A DNA stretch of 64,000 bases, taken from positions 351,001 to 415,000 of the forward strand of contig RPFO01001598.1 in assembly GCA_009746045.1 (NCBI GenBank). Reading direction: 5' to 3'. This document shows positions 22,496 through 33,017 of the stretch, piece after piece. A model generated the notes under the pieces. It saw only the letters and a program-made list of their open reading frames with translations, was not told the origin of the DNA and did no database searches. Each line of letters starts with the position of its first letter. Position 1 is the first letter of the stretch. The position numbers and the translations under genes were made by a program. Source of the DNA: Mesostigma viride. Lineage: Eukaryota > Streptophyta > Mesostigmatophyceae > Mesostigmatales > Mesostigmataceae.

Positions 22496-22499
22496 CATA

Positions 22500-24770
22500 T
22501 ATGGACGATATGTCCTCACCTGGCGTGCCCCAGGCTGCACGCGGCAGGGCCGCCACCCGTGGACTTTTCGTGATAGACTCGGCATGGACATGTGCTACAC
22601 TAGACGCGACGGGCTCACACCCGGGCAGCCTCTTGGTTTGTCTGTAATCCGGAGGCAGATGGTACGCAAGGATAGATGGCAAGTAGTGATGAAGGAGACC
22701 ACCCCCAAGTCTGTGGGGGCTCCGCGTGTGACCGCGTATGGCATTCATAGCGATTCGGGCCGCGGTGCCCATGCACACCCCTGTAACTAGGACCTAGATA
22801 GCTTACACCATCCATTCCATGCCGCCAAGTATCGCCTGGCTGCCCGCACCCTCCCCACCTTGCCTCCGCGCCGACAGCTTGCTGTCCACCGTCACGCACC
22901 GACAGTGGTCGCCGCCAGGCAGATGCTCCACCGCAGTTACAGGGATCCGATCGCCAAACCTGGGCTGCAAGCAGCTCTAAGGGCCGCCTACGAGCACTGC
23001 TGAGAAGGCAGACGCTCAGCAGATGGTCAAGGACCTGCGCAGCTGCCAGCAGAAGCACGACGGCAAAGGGGCCTGGTTCTGGTACAAGCGCCTCGGGCAC
23101 CCGGACGGCCTCGGCCGGCCCCACCGCCACGACGTCCCCGGCGCCCCAGCCAAGCGGCTTCGTACCTGGGCCACGGCTACGGCCGAGGTCGTGGGGACAG
23201 CTGTGCCGCCCCCGCCCCTGCTCCCAGCCGCCGCCGCCCGCCCGGCCGCCCTGGCCGGCCCCGCTGGGCCCCCGGCCCCGCCTAGGTCAGCGGCGGACTA
23301 CCTAGTCCCCCCGCTGGTCGGCCCACTTGGCGACCCGTCTGACATGCCTCCTTTCACCTCTCGCGAGGTCACAGAGGCGGTCCAACGCCTGCGTTATGAC
23401 GCAGCCACCGGCTCTGATGAGATTCCTGCCGCAGCTGTAAAACTTGCAGCCGAATTCGAGGACACGGGTGTTATGCTGCTCTTCCGGGACATCTGCAACC
23501 GCCTTCTGCTGTCGTCGCAACCGCCTCCAGCGGCCTGGCAACACAGGTTTCGCACGATGCTGTACAAGAACAAGGGGTCGCCTGCCGACCCCGGCAACTA
23601 CAGAGGGGTGTGCATTCAAAGTGCCCCCCTCAAGCTTCTTATGCGGCTCATCCTGAACCGCCTGCGCACGGCCCTGGACGGTCACCTCAGCGAGACTCAG
23701 CACGGCTTCCGCTCAGGTCGCAACACAGTACAGGCGCTCTTCGCTACTCGCCGACTGGTGGAGGAACTGCAACGCCTTCAGCCTGGTGAGTCCCCTTTGC
23801 ACCTTGTGCTGGTGGACTTCATCAAAGCCTTCGATTCGGTTTTCTGGCCTGCGATTTGGGACATCCTCGAGTTGTTCCGGATCCCCCGCCCCCTTATTGC
23901 TGTCATCCGTGCGCAACCTGTATGAAGGGTCCACCACTTCGGTGCGCACTTCTTACGGGACCACGCCCCCATGCCCTTTACAGAAGGGTGTGTGGCAGGG
24001 CTGCGTGCTGTCGCCCTACCTGTTCATTATTGTGGTCGAATACGTAATGATTCAGGCGCGCAAGCGATTTGCTCGCATCGTGGGTAGGGAACCAGGGGTG
24101 CAGGTCGCTAACAAATATTGGCACGGCGGAGCGGACACTGAGATTCGGCTGGCAGACATCATCTACGCAGACGACACCACCCTCTTCGAGGACAAGTGCT
24201 GGGCACGTGCAGACATGGCTTGACTGCCTGGCTATCGAGGCCCGTGCAGTGGGGCTTGAGGTCAGCAAGAAGACAGAGGCCCTGGCGGTTGGGCTCACCC
24301 ACTCACCGCCACCCCTCGATCTCCTCGACGGCTCTCGAGTCCTGTATCGGGACCGCGTCAAGCTGCTGGGCAGCCTGCTCCCCAGCTGCGAGGTTGATGT
24401 GGACCATCGCATCTCCCTCGCCTGGCACGCTTTACCGCGCCAGTACCGGGCCCTGTGGCGCAAGCCCCTGGGCAAGATTGAGAAACAGGACCTGTTCAAG
24501 GTCCTCGTCCTTCCTGTTCGAGATCACGTATGGGGCCGAGACGTGGACCCTCACCGCCGACCTGGCCCGCAAGCTGGACGGCGCGGTCACCAACATGCTG
24601 CGTTCCATTTTCAGCGTAGGATATGCTGCTCATGTCCGCGCAACGAGGACCTGTATCAGGGCATGCCATATATCACCAGCACCATTAAGCAGCGGCGCCT
24701 GCAGCTAGTAGCCGGGGCACTTAGCTCGCACCAACCAGGTAGACACCTAAATAAATACGCAAATACATAA
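22500..24770 (+). mobile_element. APE-type LINE with near-complete reverse transcriptase, frameshifted
   Basis: 5'-truncated in the linker between endonuclease and RT. 23023-23925 is an open 300-codon RT N-terminal half (YKNKGSPADPGNYRGVCIQS, LSETQHGFRSGRNTVQALFA, LVLVDFIKAFDSVFW). A 4-nt shift at about 23915 moves the frame to NLYEGSTTSVRTS, GVWQGCVLSPYLFIIVVEYV and an intact catalytic YADD (24164-24175). Further shifts occur at about 24215 and 24510. The end is truncated after RRLQLVAG, followed by (AAAT)n-like sequence. Related to, but distinct from, the LINE at 17303-19995. Confidence 0.88.
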
Positions 24771-24934
24771 GTAAGTAAATAAATAAATAAATGAATAGAA
24801 GTAAATAAATTAATTCCTTTGGCTCAGACTTTCATGTTTCTCTCGAGAGCGTTCATCTGTTTTTCCTGCATTGTTTTGATTATTTACACAAGTATTCATC
24901 ACTACTTATAGTGGATTAATTAATTTATCAAGGA

Positions 24935-25180
24935 GACGTAGACCGCTTTCACGTGAGCATACCCGGCCCCACCATCTAGATCATCTAGTCGCTCTACTAC
25001 ACGTAAGCCAGCCATGCATGATTTCAATGCAAAAGGCTACACATTTCAATCTCCATTCATATTCATCATCCTGAACCACTCGAAAACGCAGACAAGATAA
25101 GGGCAAGCTCGAGCTACCATGGTCCCGATTCTCCCGATTTCTGGCTAGCTTGCGCTGGTTGTCTCCTTTATACCCCCTTT
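24935..25180 (-). repeat. Dispersed 5' segment related to 17303-17480
   Basis: The minus strand contains CGGGAGAATCGGGACCATGG and CTCGAGCTTGCCCTTATCTT, shared with 17303-17480 (plus) and 18260-18432 (minus), and continues with AGCGACTAGATGATCTAGA. Probably the 5' end of a retroelement family. A shorter match (GAGACAACCAGCGCAGGCC) occurs at 54195. Confidence 0.6.
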
Positions 25181-25512
25181 TCACCTTACACTTTTTCATT
25201 GGAGTGAGCTGGGCACGAGGCTTTAGACCCTGTTGGACAGGAGACCCCCGGCTGGGCACCATGGGCGCTGAACCATCGAACTCGATCCTATCGAACCATA
25301 TTAATTCATTAATTAATTAATTAAACACGTGCTCCCGTTGGGGAGTCACGGCCGAGCACCGTTCGAAGTGCTTTTAATCCCTGTGTGTGCACTACAGGAG
25401 AAAGGGCAGACATCGACCCCCAGTCTCCTTCATGCCAAAGGCATGCCACAGCTGCATTCGGGCGCGCTAGCCAAAAGGACAGGCTACCGATCCGGCAAAC
25501 TGTGGGTGCAAT

Positions 25513-27380
25513 AATTAATTAATTAATTAATTAAAATCATAGCTCCGTTGGGAGCATATGTAACACATAGCCCTGAGAAAGGGGCATCTATGGCCGTTTG
25601 TAATACAATCAGGGCTACAACCTGCAGGTGGAGGATGTACAACTATCACCTGCTCTGGGTGCACAAGGTGCACCTGCACCACCATGATGGTTCATGCCTC
25701 CTTAACAAGCACAGGCACCCAGGGGGGGCTTGAGGAGAGGGCCTACTAGAAGGCCTGCATGACATATGGGGTGGAAGGTATATGTGGCTAGGCTATAGCT
25801 GGTGTACACATGGCATCTCAGCAGAGAGTAACTTCCTGCATAGGCATGGCATGGCTAAATTCTTATATCATCCATGGGAGGTCCCGTTGTAGGCTGGGCG
25901 CGGCTAAATAGTGAAAGCAGCATCCATGGGGGCCATTATGGGCGCACATGCGCGTGGGCCACATGCTAGGCTAGGCCTGACTAATCTACACTGCTGGTAT
26001 AGGTTCCCTAGTCTGGGGTGGCAGGGGGGGCCTGCCATGGCTTGTGGTCAACGTGGATGACCGCCCCCCTCCAGTACACCGGCTTTCCCCCTGCGCGCTG
26101 CCGGAGCTGAAGGTAGGTCGGCCATAGCTCGCGTCGCCGCTGTTGCTGGGCCAGGGTCAAGTCGTCGTCCAGCGTGAAGCGAGTCGCCGAGAGCTTCTTG
26201 CGGCATTTAAGGAACGCCAGCTTGTCCCCCATGGACTTAAAGGTGAGAAGCACGGGTGCCGGGCCAGCCTTACCCCGCGCGCGGGGGAGGCGGCCCGCCG
26301 ACATGTCCGGCAGCTCACCAGTGAGTTGCATGGGGGCAAGAATGTCGCGCTTAAGTGCCGTGAGAAGGCTCGTCGGGGTCTCACCTGCCGGCTGGTCGAG
26401 GTGCTTGACGATGACGTTGTGGCTGCGCTTGTCGATCTCGGCCGCCTCGCGAAGGTCGAGGGCTTGTTGCTTGAGTTGTGCCGCGATGGTGGAGGTGGTG
26501 GAGGTGGTATGATGCTTAAGCAAGTCCGCCCATGCAGGTGGAGGGAACATCACTGGCCGGGCCAGCAGGTGCCGGCTGGGCAGCGATTTCCTGCACCGCT
26601 TAATTGGGCGGTGAGGCCGGCGGTGTCATGCAAGCTCTCAAGGGCGGTGGCGGTGGCTTGAAGGCGTTGGTCGAGGTCGAGGAGCTGGGCTTTGATGTCG
26701 GCAGTGAAGGCGGAAACGGCGGTGGAAGTGGAGGCGGCGGCGGTGGAAATGTGAGGAAGTTCAGCAGTCAGCGTGCCGCCGATTGCTGATATGTCGGCAG
26801 CAAGGGGGGTCACGTGCTGCTGGAAGGCTTCCGTCAGGATGGAACGGAGTGTGGGGGCGGAGATGGATGGAGCCCAGATCTCGCCATCGGAGCGCTTGAG
26901 GAGGGAATTGAGAAGGGTATGCTGGAGTTGGGGGCGGGTGGTCCCGAAAAGCAGGTGGATGTTAACCCAGCGGATGCCGTTCGGGGTGAGGAGGCGATCG
27001 GTGTCGTGGAGATGGAGGCACAGGTCGTAAAGCGAAGCGTAGTCCCCGTAGAAGATGCAGTCCATAGCATCGGACGGAGGCATGTTGTCCCAGTCGTAAT
27101 CATCGACCTGGAAAGGCCGGGGCCGAAAGCGCGGTTCTGAGGGGCGTGAAGACCCTCCTGTTTGTCGGGCGCGTTTAGGGTCAGGCGATGCTGAGGGCAA
27201 GGCGTTGAGCCCGGGGGGTCGCTGGGCGACCACCAGTGCACGACTAGTGTCACTGCTGCCTGCCGGACCTGGCGAAGCTGCAGCCTGAGCTGCAGACGGA
27301 TTTTCATGGCCGCCAAACTGCGTTGCGTCGGGGGCGTTTGCTCGTCATATATTGCGTTTTAGATTCGGAAAATTATATCA
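25513..27380 (-). mobile_element. ORF1-only (half-LINE-like) retroelement with target-site duplication
   Basis: Inserted in the 3' UTR of another element. The flanks share GTGCAATAA (ending 25512 and at 27385-27393), consistent with a target duplication. Read on minus: 5' end ATGCTGATATAA..., the ORF1-like region (27330-26008), about 450 nt of 3' UTR, stem-loop GCTCCCAACGGAGC and a (TTAAT)n tail. No endonuclease or reverse transcriptase is present. The 5' end matches that of the copy at 29796-31698, which argues that both are full-length. Confidence 0.72.
26008..27337 (-). pseudogene. LINE ORF1-like RNA-binding protein (copy 1)
   Basis: Two overlapping frames (27233-26550 and 26553-26008), so one frameshift near 26550; an N-terminal shift is also likely because ATGACGAGCAAACGC at the 5' end is out of frame. 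The C-terminal half has the layout of LINE ORF1 proteins: LLTFKSMGDKLAFLKCRKKL, FTLDDDLTLAQQQRRRELWP, then PVYWRGAVIHV. The N-terminal half has ISAPTLRSILTEAFQQHVTP and coiled-coil-like LDQRLQATATALESL. Role: probably nucleic-acid chaperone of the retroelement RNP, by family analogy. Confidence 0.65.
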
Positions 27381-28003
27381 GCATGTGCAATAAGACCCAT
27401 GTAAGCGTGGCATATAACAAGTAGCGTGGGCAAGTACTCGATCTGAGCATAGCCAGGGCGTAGCATGGCTGTACTAGTAGGGCTAGGCTAAGGCTATAGC
27501 TGCATGGTTGTGTACCGTGCGTTGGCGGCACGTGATTAGGTATGTTGGCACAGCTAGGCAAACATTCTAAGGCATGGCTGCCTTGACTCTATTGGTTACA
27601 AGCTAGGGCCGTATTGCTATTCTAGCCCGATGGGGGCGTCCACATCTTGCGGTTGATCATCAGGTCCCCGCCCCTCCAGTACACCTTGGGCTTCTGGGGG
27701 TCCTGCTTATGGCGAAGGTATTCCGGCCATGCACAGGTCGCGTCGCTGCTGTTGCTGAGCGGGGGTCAGGTCGTCATCCAGCGTCCAGGTGAGGTCGTGC
27801 AACCTCTTGCGACGAGAGAGGAACCGCTGCTTATCCTCAGGGGAGGGGAAGGTGAGCAGGACGTACTGGTGGGGGTATCGACCCTTAGTCCAACATCGCC
27901 TGTGCCTCACCATGCATATCCCAGCACTGTTGTGACCTCTGACTTTATTATTCCATTTTTGTTTTTGTTATTATTATTACTCTTTACTTTGTCTTTATTT
28001 CTT

Positions 28004-28512
28004 CTTCTTCTTCTTCTTCTTCTTCTTCTTCTTCTTCTTCTTCTTCTTCTTCTTCTTCTTCTTCTTCTTCTTCTTCTTCTTCTTCTTCTTCTTCTTCTTC
28101 TTCTTCTTCTTCTTCTTCTTCTTCTTCTTCTTCTTCTTCTTCTTCTTCTTCTTCTTCTTCTTCTTCTTCTTCTTCTTCTTCTTCTTCTTCTTCTTCTTCT
28201 TCTTCTCTTCTTCTTCTTCTTCTTCTTCTTCTTCTTCTTCTTCTTCTTCTTCTTCTTCTTCTTCTTCTTCTTCTTCTTCTTCTTCTTCTTCTTCTTCTTC
28301 TTCTTCTTCTTCTTCTTCTTCTTCTTCTTCTTCTTCTTCTTCTTCTTCTTCTTCTTCTTCTTCTTCTTCTTCTTCTTCTTCTTCTTCTTCTTCTTCTTCT
28401 TCTTCTTCTTCTTCTTCTTCTTCTTCTTCTTCTTCTTCTTCTTCTTCTTCTTCTTCTTCTTCTTCTTCTTCTTCTTCTTCTTCTTCTTCTTCTTCTTCTT
28501 CTTCTTCTTCTT
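28004..28512. repeat. (TTC)n microsatellite, about 170 copies
   Basis: About 500 bp of CTT/TTC with one CTCTTC interruption near 28205. It flows after a 12-bp break into the (CTTT)n array. The poly-Leu/Phe/Lys/Arg open frames here are not genes. A polypurine-polypyrimidine tract of this length is a candidate for triplex (H-DNA). Confidence 0.98.
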
Positions 28513-28524
28513 TACATTTTGTTT

Positions 28525-28753
<229 letters not shown>

Positions 28754-28836
28754 TCTCTTTGTAATGTATACTTCTTACTTTTTTGTTTAGCCCCTTCGTG
28801 TATACATGTGTGTATGCGTCCCCTCTTTTCGCTCAT

Positions 28837-29492
28837 TAAATTAAATTAAATTAAATTATAACATGCCTCCGTGGGGAGGTCATGTAGCACATATTTCATG
28901 ATGGATGGGAAGCCGCGTGATCGAACTATCCTAACTCTATCTAGAAAATCCTAACTCTATCTAGAAAATCCTAACTGCACTACTCATCAAAACGCCTCCT
29001 CCGCTTGGGGGGAGGTGGCTTGCCCACAGGGTCGGGCGTGTGCGCCTTGACAATCTTCTTCCACCGCGTCTTGTCCTGCATGGCAGTCCAAAGACGGGAG
29101 AGAGAGTGGATGCGGTGCTCAAACTGGGCTGGGACCACTAGGTCGTCCAGCAACATCTGAACGTAGTTCGTGACAGGTTTCCCTACCCTTTTGGGAATGT
29201 CCTTGGGGCCAGGCCAGGTCAGAATGTGCCGCCCTGGCTGTCCAAGCCGCTGGGGGCCGGCCAGACCGAGGGTGGTGTCGACCTGGCTGGTGCGTGCAAG
29301 GTGTCCTACAAATGCTATCCTACGCTGCCTAATCTCGTCCGAAACACGGGGCATGCCATGATACAAAGACTCTGATGACGGACGCTCGGAAAAACCTACA
29401 TTAAGGACCTGCCGAAGCATCCTGTAAACTGTGCCGTCGAGCCGAGCTGCCAGTTTGGGTGGGAGGGTCCACGCCTCGGCACCATACGTGAG
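28837..29492 (-). mobile_element. 5'-truncated LINE 3' end with target duplication
   Basis: The minus strand encodes the LINE C-terminus (GFSERPSSESLYHGMPRVSD, GHLARTSQVDTTLGL, TNYVQMLLDDLVVPAQ), nearly identical to 19400-19850, with an intact C-terminal frame to the stop at 28980. The 3' end is stem-loop CTCCCCACGGAGG plus a (TTTAA)n tail. TTTCGCTCAT flanks both ends (28827-28836 and 29493-29502). Confidence 0.88.
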
Positions 29493-29502
29493 TTTCGCTC
29501 AT

Positions 29503-29603
29503 TAAATTAAATTAAATTAAATTAAATTAAATTAAATTATAACATGCCTCCGTGGGGAGGTCATGTAGCACATATTTCATGATGGAGGGGAAGCCGCGTG
29601 ATC
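29503..29603 (-). mobile_element. Very short LINE 3' tip, second insertion at the same target
   Basis: Only the last 100 nt of the LINE 3' UTR with stem-loop and (TTTAA)n tail, flanked by GAGTTTCGCTCAT at 29490-29502 and 29604-29616. Followed by (ATT)n and (GT)n microsatellites (29620-29700). Confidence 0.85.
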
Positions 29604-29623
29604 GAGTTTCGCTCATATTTTAC

Positions 29624-29678
<55 letters not shown>

Positions 29679-29795
29679 TTGTGTGTGTGTGTGTATGTGT
29701 GCATGTTTTCCTAGTCCTTCCATGGCGTTGGATCGCCATGCGTCCAGGCATAGTTGTCTCACTTAATAAGTCCTCAGTGGGATGGGTATGCGGGA

Positions 29796-31698
29796 TTAAT
29801 TAGGAACATAACTCCGTTGGGAGTATATGTAGCACATGCATAGCCCAGAGACTGGGCATATGGCCTATAATACATTCTAAGGTACTTCCTGCAAGGGTGG
29901 GAATGTAAACGACACTTGCTCTAGGTGCACCAAGGGCACTTGCACCCCCCAGAGTCTCAAGCAACACCCAACTAAGGGGAGCCTGTCATGGGGGGGGAAG
30001 ATCATCATGGCTATACAAGAGCTAGAGCGTGGCATCTCAGCAGAGAGCAGCTCTCTGCATGGGCACAACATAACTAAATATAGCTAGGCATCATCTGGAG
30101 TGTGGCACAGCATAGGCACACATGTACATGGCTAAATAATGCTCGTGAATCAGCTGGTATAGTGCCTGTAGGAGGCGTACATGTACATGGCCACGGTCTA
30201 TCTATTCTACACTACTACTGCTGTATTCCCCTAAGCTGGGGCGTAGCTGGAGTCGTTGGGGCCGCGGGGGTCGCATGCCTGCAGGGCTTGTGGCCGACGT
30301 AGATGGCCGCCCCCTTCCAGTACACCGGCTGTCCCGCCTTGGTCTGCCGGAGCTGGAGGTAGGTCGGCCATAGCTCCTGTCGCCGTTGTTGAGCACTGCG
30401 CCAGGGTCAAGTCGTCGTCAAGGGTGAAGTGAGTCTTCGCGAGCCGCTTGTGGCGTCTGAGAAAAGAAATCTTGTCCGCCGGGTTCTTAAAGGTGAGAAG
30501 GAGCAGGGGCGCCCCTGCCTTACCCCGCGAGCGGCCGGGGAAGGCGGTGGGCGACCAGCTCGATCTCACCAGTAAGGCCCATGCGACCAAGAATTTCTCT
30601 CTCAAACGCACGTGCAAGCTTCTCGGAATTCTCACCTTCCTCCATGTCGAAATGCTTGACAATGACGTTGAGGCGCTGCGCTTGGCGAGCTCGGCCTCCT
30701 CGCGGAGGTCGAGCGTCTGCTGCTGGAGCTGTGCTGCGACGGCGCGGGAGGTGGTGGAGGTGGTGCGCTGCTTAAGCATGTCCGCCCAGGTCGGGATGGG
30801 AGGAGCATCGCCAGCCAGGCCAGCAGGGGCTGGCTTGGCGGCAATGTCCTTCACCGCCTGGGCGGTACGTGAGGTCTGCGGTGTTTTGCAGGACCTCGAT
30901 GGCGATGGCATTGTCCTTAAGGTGCTGGTCGATGTCGCGGAGCTGGGCGGTGATGGAGTCGGTGGAGGCGGAGGAGGGGGGGGCGGGGAGGCGAGGAGGG
31001 TGGCGGTGGGGATGGTGGGGAGCTCAGCAGCCAGCGTGCGACCCACAGCTGCCACATCTGCAGTTAGGGGCGTCACGTGCTGTGAGATGGCTTCGTTGAG
31101 GTGGAGGAGGAAGGTGGATTCGGTCAAGGGGGAGGGGGTCCAGAGGTCCGTGACAGAGCGCTGAAGGATGGAAAAGAGGGCGGCGAGCTGAAGGCGCGGG
31201 CGGGACAAGTTGGTCAGGTGGCGATCAGGTCGGTGAGAAACCCGGCCGTCAGGTCCATGCAGTGCGGAGGCGACTAAGGCTGTGAAGGCGCCGGCACAGG
31301 TCCAGGAGAGAGGCGTACGACCCATAAAACACGAGCTCCAGTATCTTGAGGGGTGGCATGTCGAAATAGCTGGGTCTGGCGTCGTCGAAGGTGGAAAATA
31401 ATTAACCCGTCAGTTGACGTCAAAGTCGTACTCAGACCAGCTAGGTTCGGTTGGGCGGCTGCGTTTGGGCTCAGGCGAGGCTGAATGCGAGGAATGAAGC
31501 CCGGGAGGGTGTGGGGCAACCACCAGTGCGCGACTAGTGTCACCGCTGCCTGCCGGACTTGAGGGCGAAGCTGCAACCGGAGCTGCAGACGTATTGTAGT
31601 TTTCATGGCCGAGCGCAGCCGCCAGGCTGCGTTGCGTCGAGGAGCGTTTGCTCGTCATATATTGCGTAATAGCTTCGGAAAGTTATATCAGCATGTGC
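29796..31698 (-). mobile_element. ORF1-only (half-LINE-like) retroelement, copy 2
   Basis: Minus strand: 5' end GCACATGCTGATATAAC..., ATG at 31658 (MTSKRSSTQRSL), ORF1 to the stop at 30231, 3' UTR of about 430 nt, stem-loop ACTCCCAACGGAGT near 29818, AT-rich end at 29796. Same organisation and 5' end as the copy at 25513-27380. No reverse transcriptase. Confidence 0.7.
30231..31658 (-). pseudogene. LINE ORF1-like protein (copy 2)
   Basis: Starts MTSKRSSTQRSLAAALGHEN. The frame runs to 31410 and continues in shifted frames (31325-30231). It ends with LLLTFKNPADKISFLRRHKR and FTLDDDLTLAQ, the hallmark C-terminal block also seen at 26008-27337, then a frameshifted basic end. The middle has a Pro-rich linker. 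At least two frameshifts, so inactive. Confidence 0.65.
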
Positions 31699-32067
31699 GT
31701 CTTAGAAAGACGAAGCGATAGTGATATTCACAGCCGAATTCGGTGCTCAAACGTGAAAGTTATGAGCTCCGCCGTCAGCCATGGCTACCTCGTGGCTCGT
31801 GGCTCGTACTGCCAATATGCGGGATGGGGTGGATGGATATCTAATGTCTAGTTAAGGGTTTGCGGGCCTCAATCACAGCCTGAATCAATATGGTTACCAA
31901 ACACGTGCCATACATTTTATACTTGTGCAATGTCAGTGAAAACTTCCGGGGAGCTAAAAGTGGTAGGAAGTTTTTCACACGCTTGACAGCCTCAAGCGCA
32001 AATTTTGCACGTCTCACAAGGGTTACTTTGGTGATTATTTTCCACGACTTCCGCACTGTGTGAAGAC
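31699..32067. other. Non-coding interval
   Basis: No gene, RNA or clear repeat recognised. Lies between the ORF1-only element and the 42-bp minisatellite downstream of the FUSC-like gene. Confidence 0.4.
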
Positions 32068-32600
32068 ACTTGGTGGTCTTCATACACGACGTTTCCTATA
32101 AAGGCATGCAATTTAGCTTATACACCATACAAGACACTTGGTGGTCTTCATACACGACGTTTCATATAGAGGCATGCACTTGGTGGTCTTCATACACGAC
32201 GTTTCATATAGAGGCATGCACTTGGTGGTCTTCATACACGACGTTTCATATAGAGGCATGCACTTGGTGATCTTCATACACAGCGTTTCATATAGAGGCA
32301 TGCACTTGGTGGTCTTCATACACAGCGTTTCATATAGAGGCATGCACTTGGTGGTCTTCATACACGACATTTCATATAGAGGCATGCACTTGGTGGTCTT
32401 CATACACGACGTTTCATATAGAGGCATGCACTTGGTGGTCTTCATACGCGACGTTTCATATAGAGGCATGCACTTGGTGGTCTTCATACACGGCGTTTCA
32501 TATAGAGGCATGCACTTGGTGGTCTTCATACACGACATTTCATATAGAGGCATGCACTTGGTGGTCTTCATACATGACGTTTCATATAGAGGCATGCAAT
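32068..32600. repeat. 42-bp minisatellite, about 12 copies
   Basis: Unit: CTTGGTGGTCTTCATACACG then ACGTTTCATATAGAGGCATGCA. Length divisible by three keeps both strands open (VVFIHDVSYRGMHL repeated on plus, KCMPLYETSCMKTT on minus). Unit variants are scattered without codon bias and there is no gene context, so I treat it as non-coding. Confidence 0.93.
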
Positions 32601-33017
32601 TTAGCTTATCAACATAAGCAGCCGTGTATTTTCACATATACACAGAACATGTCCTGAAGGGGACTAGCAAGAGCCTAGCAAACTTATATTACAAGACCAG
32701 CTGTGAAAGCATAGATTACCAGCGGTGTGCGGCACCAGCTAATTACTGGCTGGCCAGGGCCGCAGGTCATTGGTGGACCTACATTACAGCCATGATGTTT
32801 AGGTATCCGTCACATGAAGAGACAATGTGATAAATATCATGGGTCATCGGAGTAAGCCCACACAATGAGCCATACGCTCAAAAATGATTATTCACGGGCG
32901 GTGCTGCAAAACTGAGCCAACGATGATCATGGCTAAGGGGTGCCTCACACAATGAGCCATAATGAGCAGTTCAAGAATCCCTCACAAAATTAGCCACGAT
33001 GACGTCACGGTGTTGCC

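Larger units (their letters stand above)
25300..27913 (-). mobile_element. ORF1-only retroelement, 5'-truncated, host of a second insertion
   Basis: Minus-strand order: ORF1 C-terminus at 27913-27620 (LTWTLDDDLTPAQQQQRRDL, then VYWRGG), 3' UTR 27600-27389, an interrupting element (25513-27388), the rest of the 3' UTR 25512-25345, stem-loop (GTGACTCCCCAACGGGAGCA) and a (TTAAT)n tail at 25300. The left and right halves of the 3' UTR join to give the sequence seen uninterrupted at 14417-14732. Confidence 0.65.

Noticed and set aside
22317-22778. 153-codon minus-strand frame in the LINE region
   Set aside because: Shadow of LINE coding sequence and UTR on the plus strand; no domain.
32113-32617. 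Possible repeat protein on either strand
   Set aside because: Both strands are open because the unit is 42 bp; no start context, domain or neighbouring exon supports a gene.
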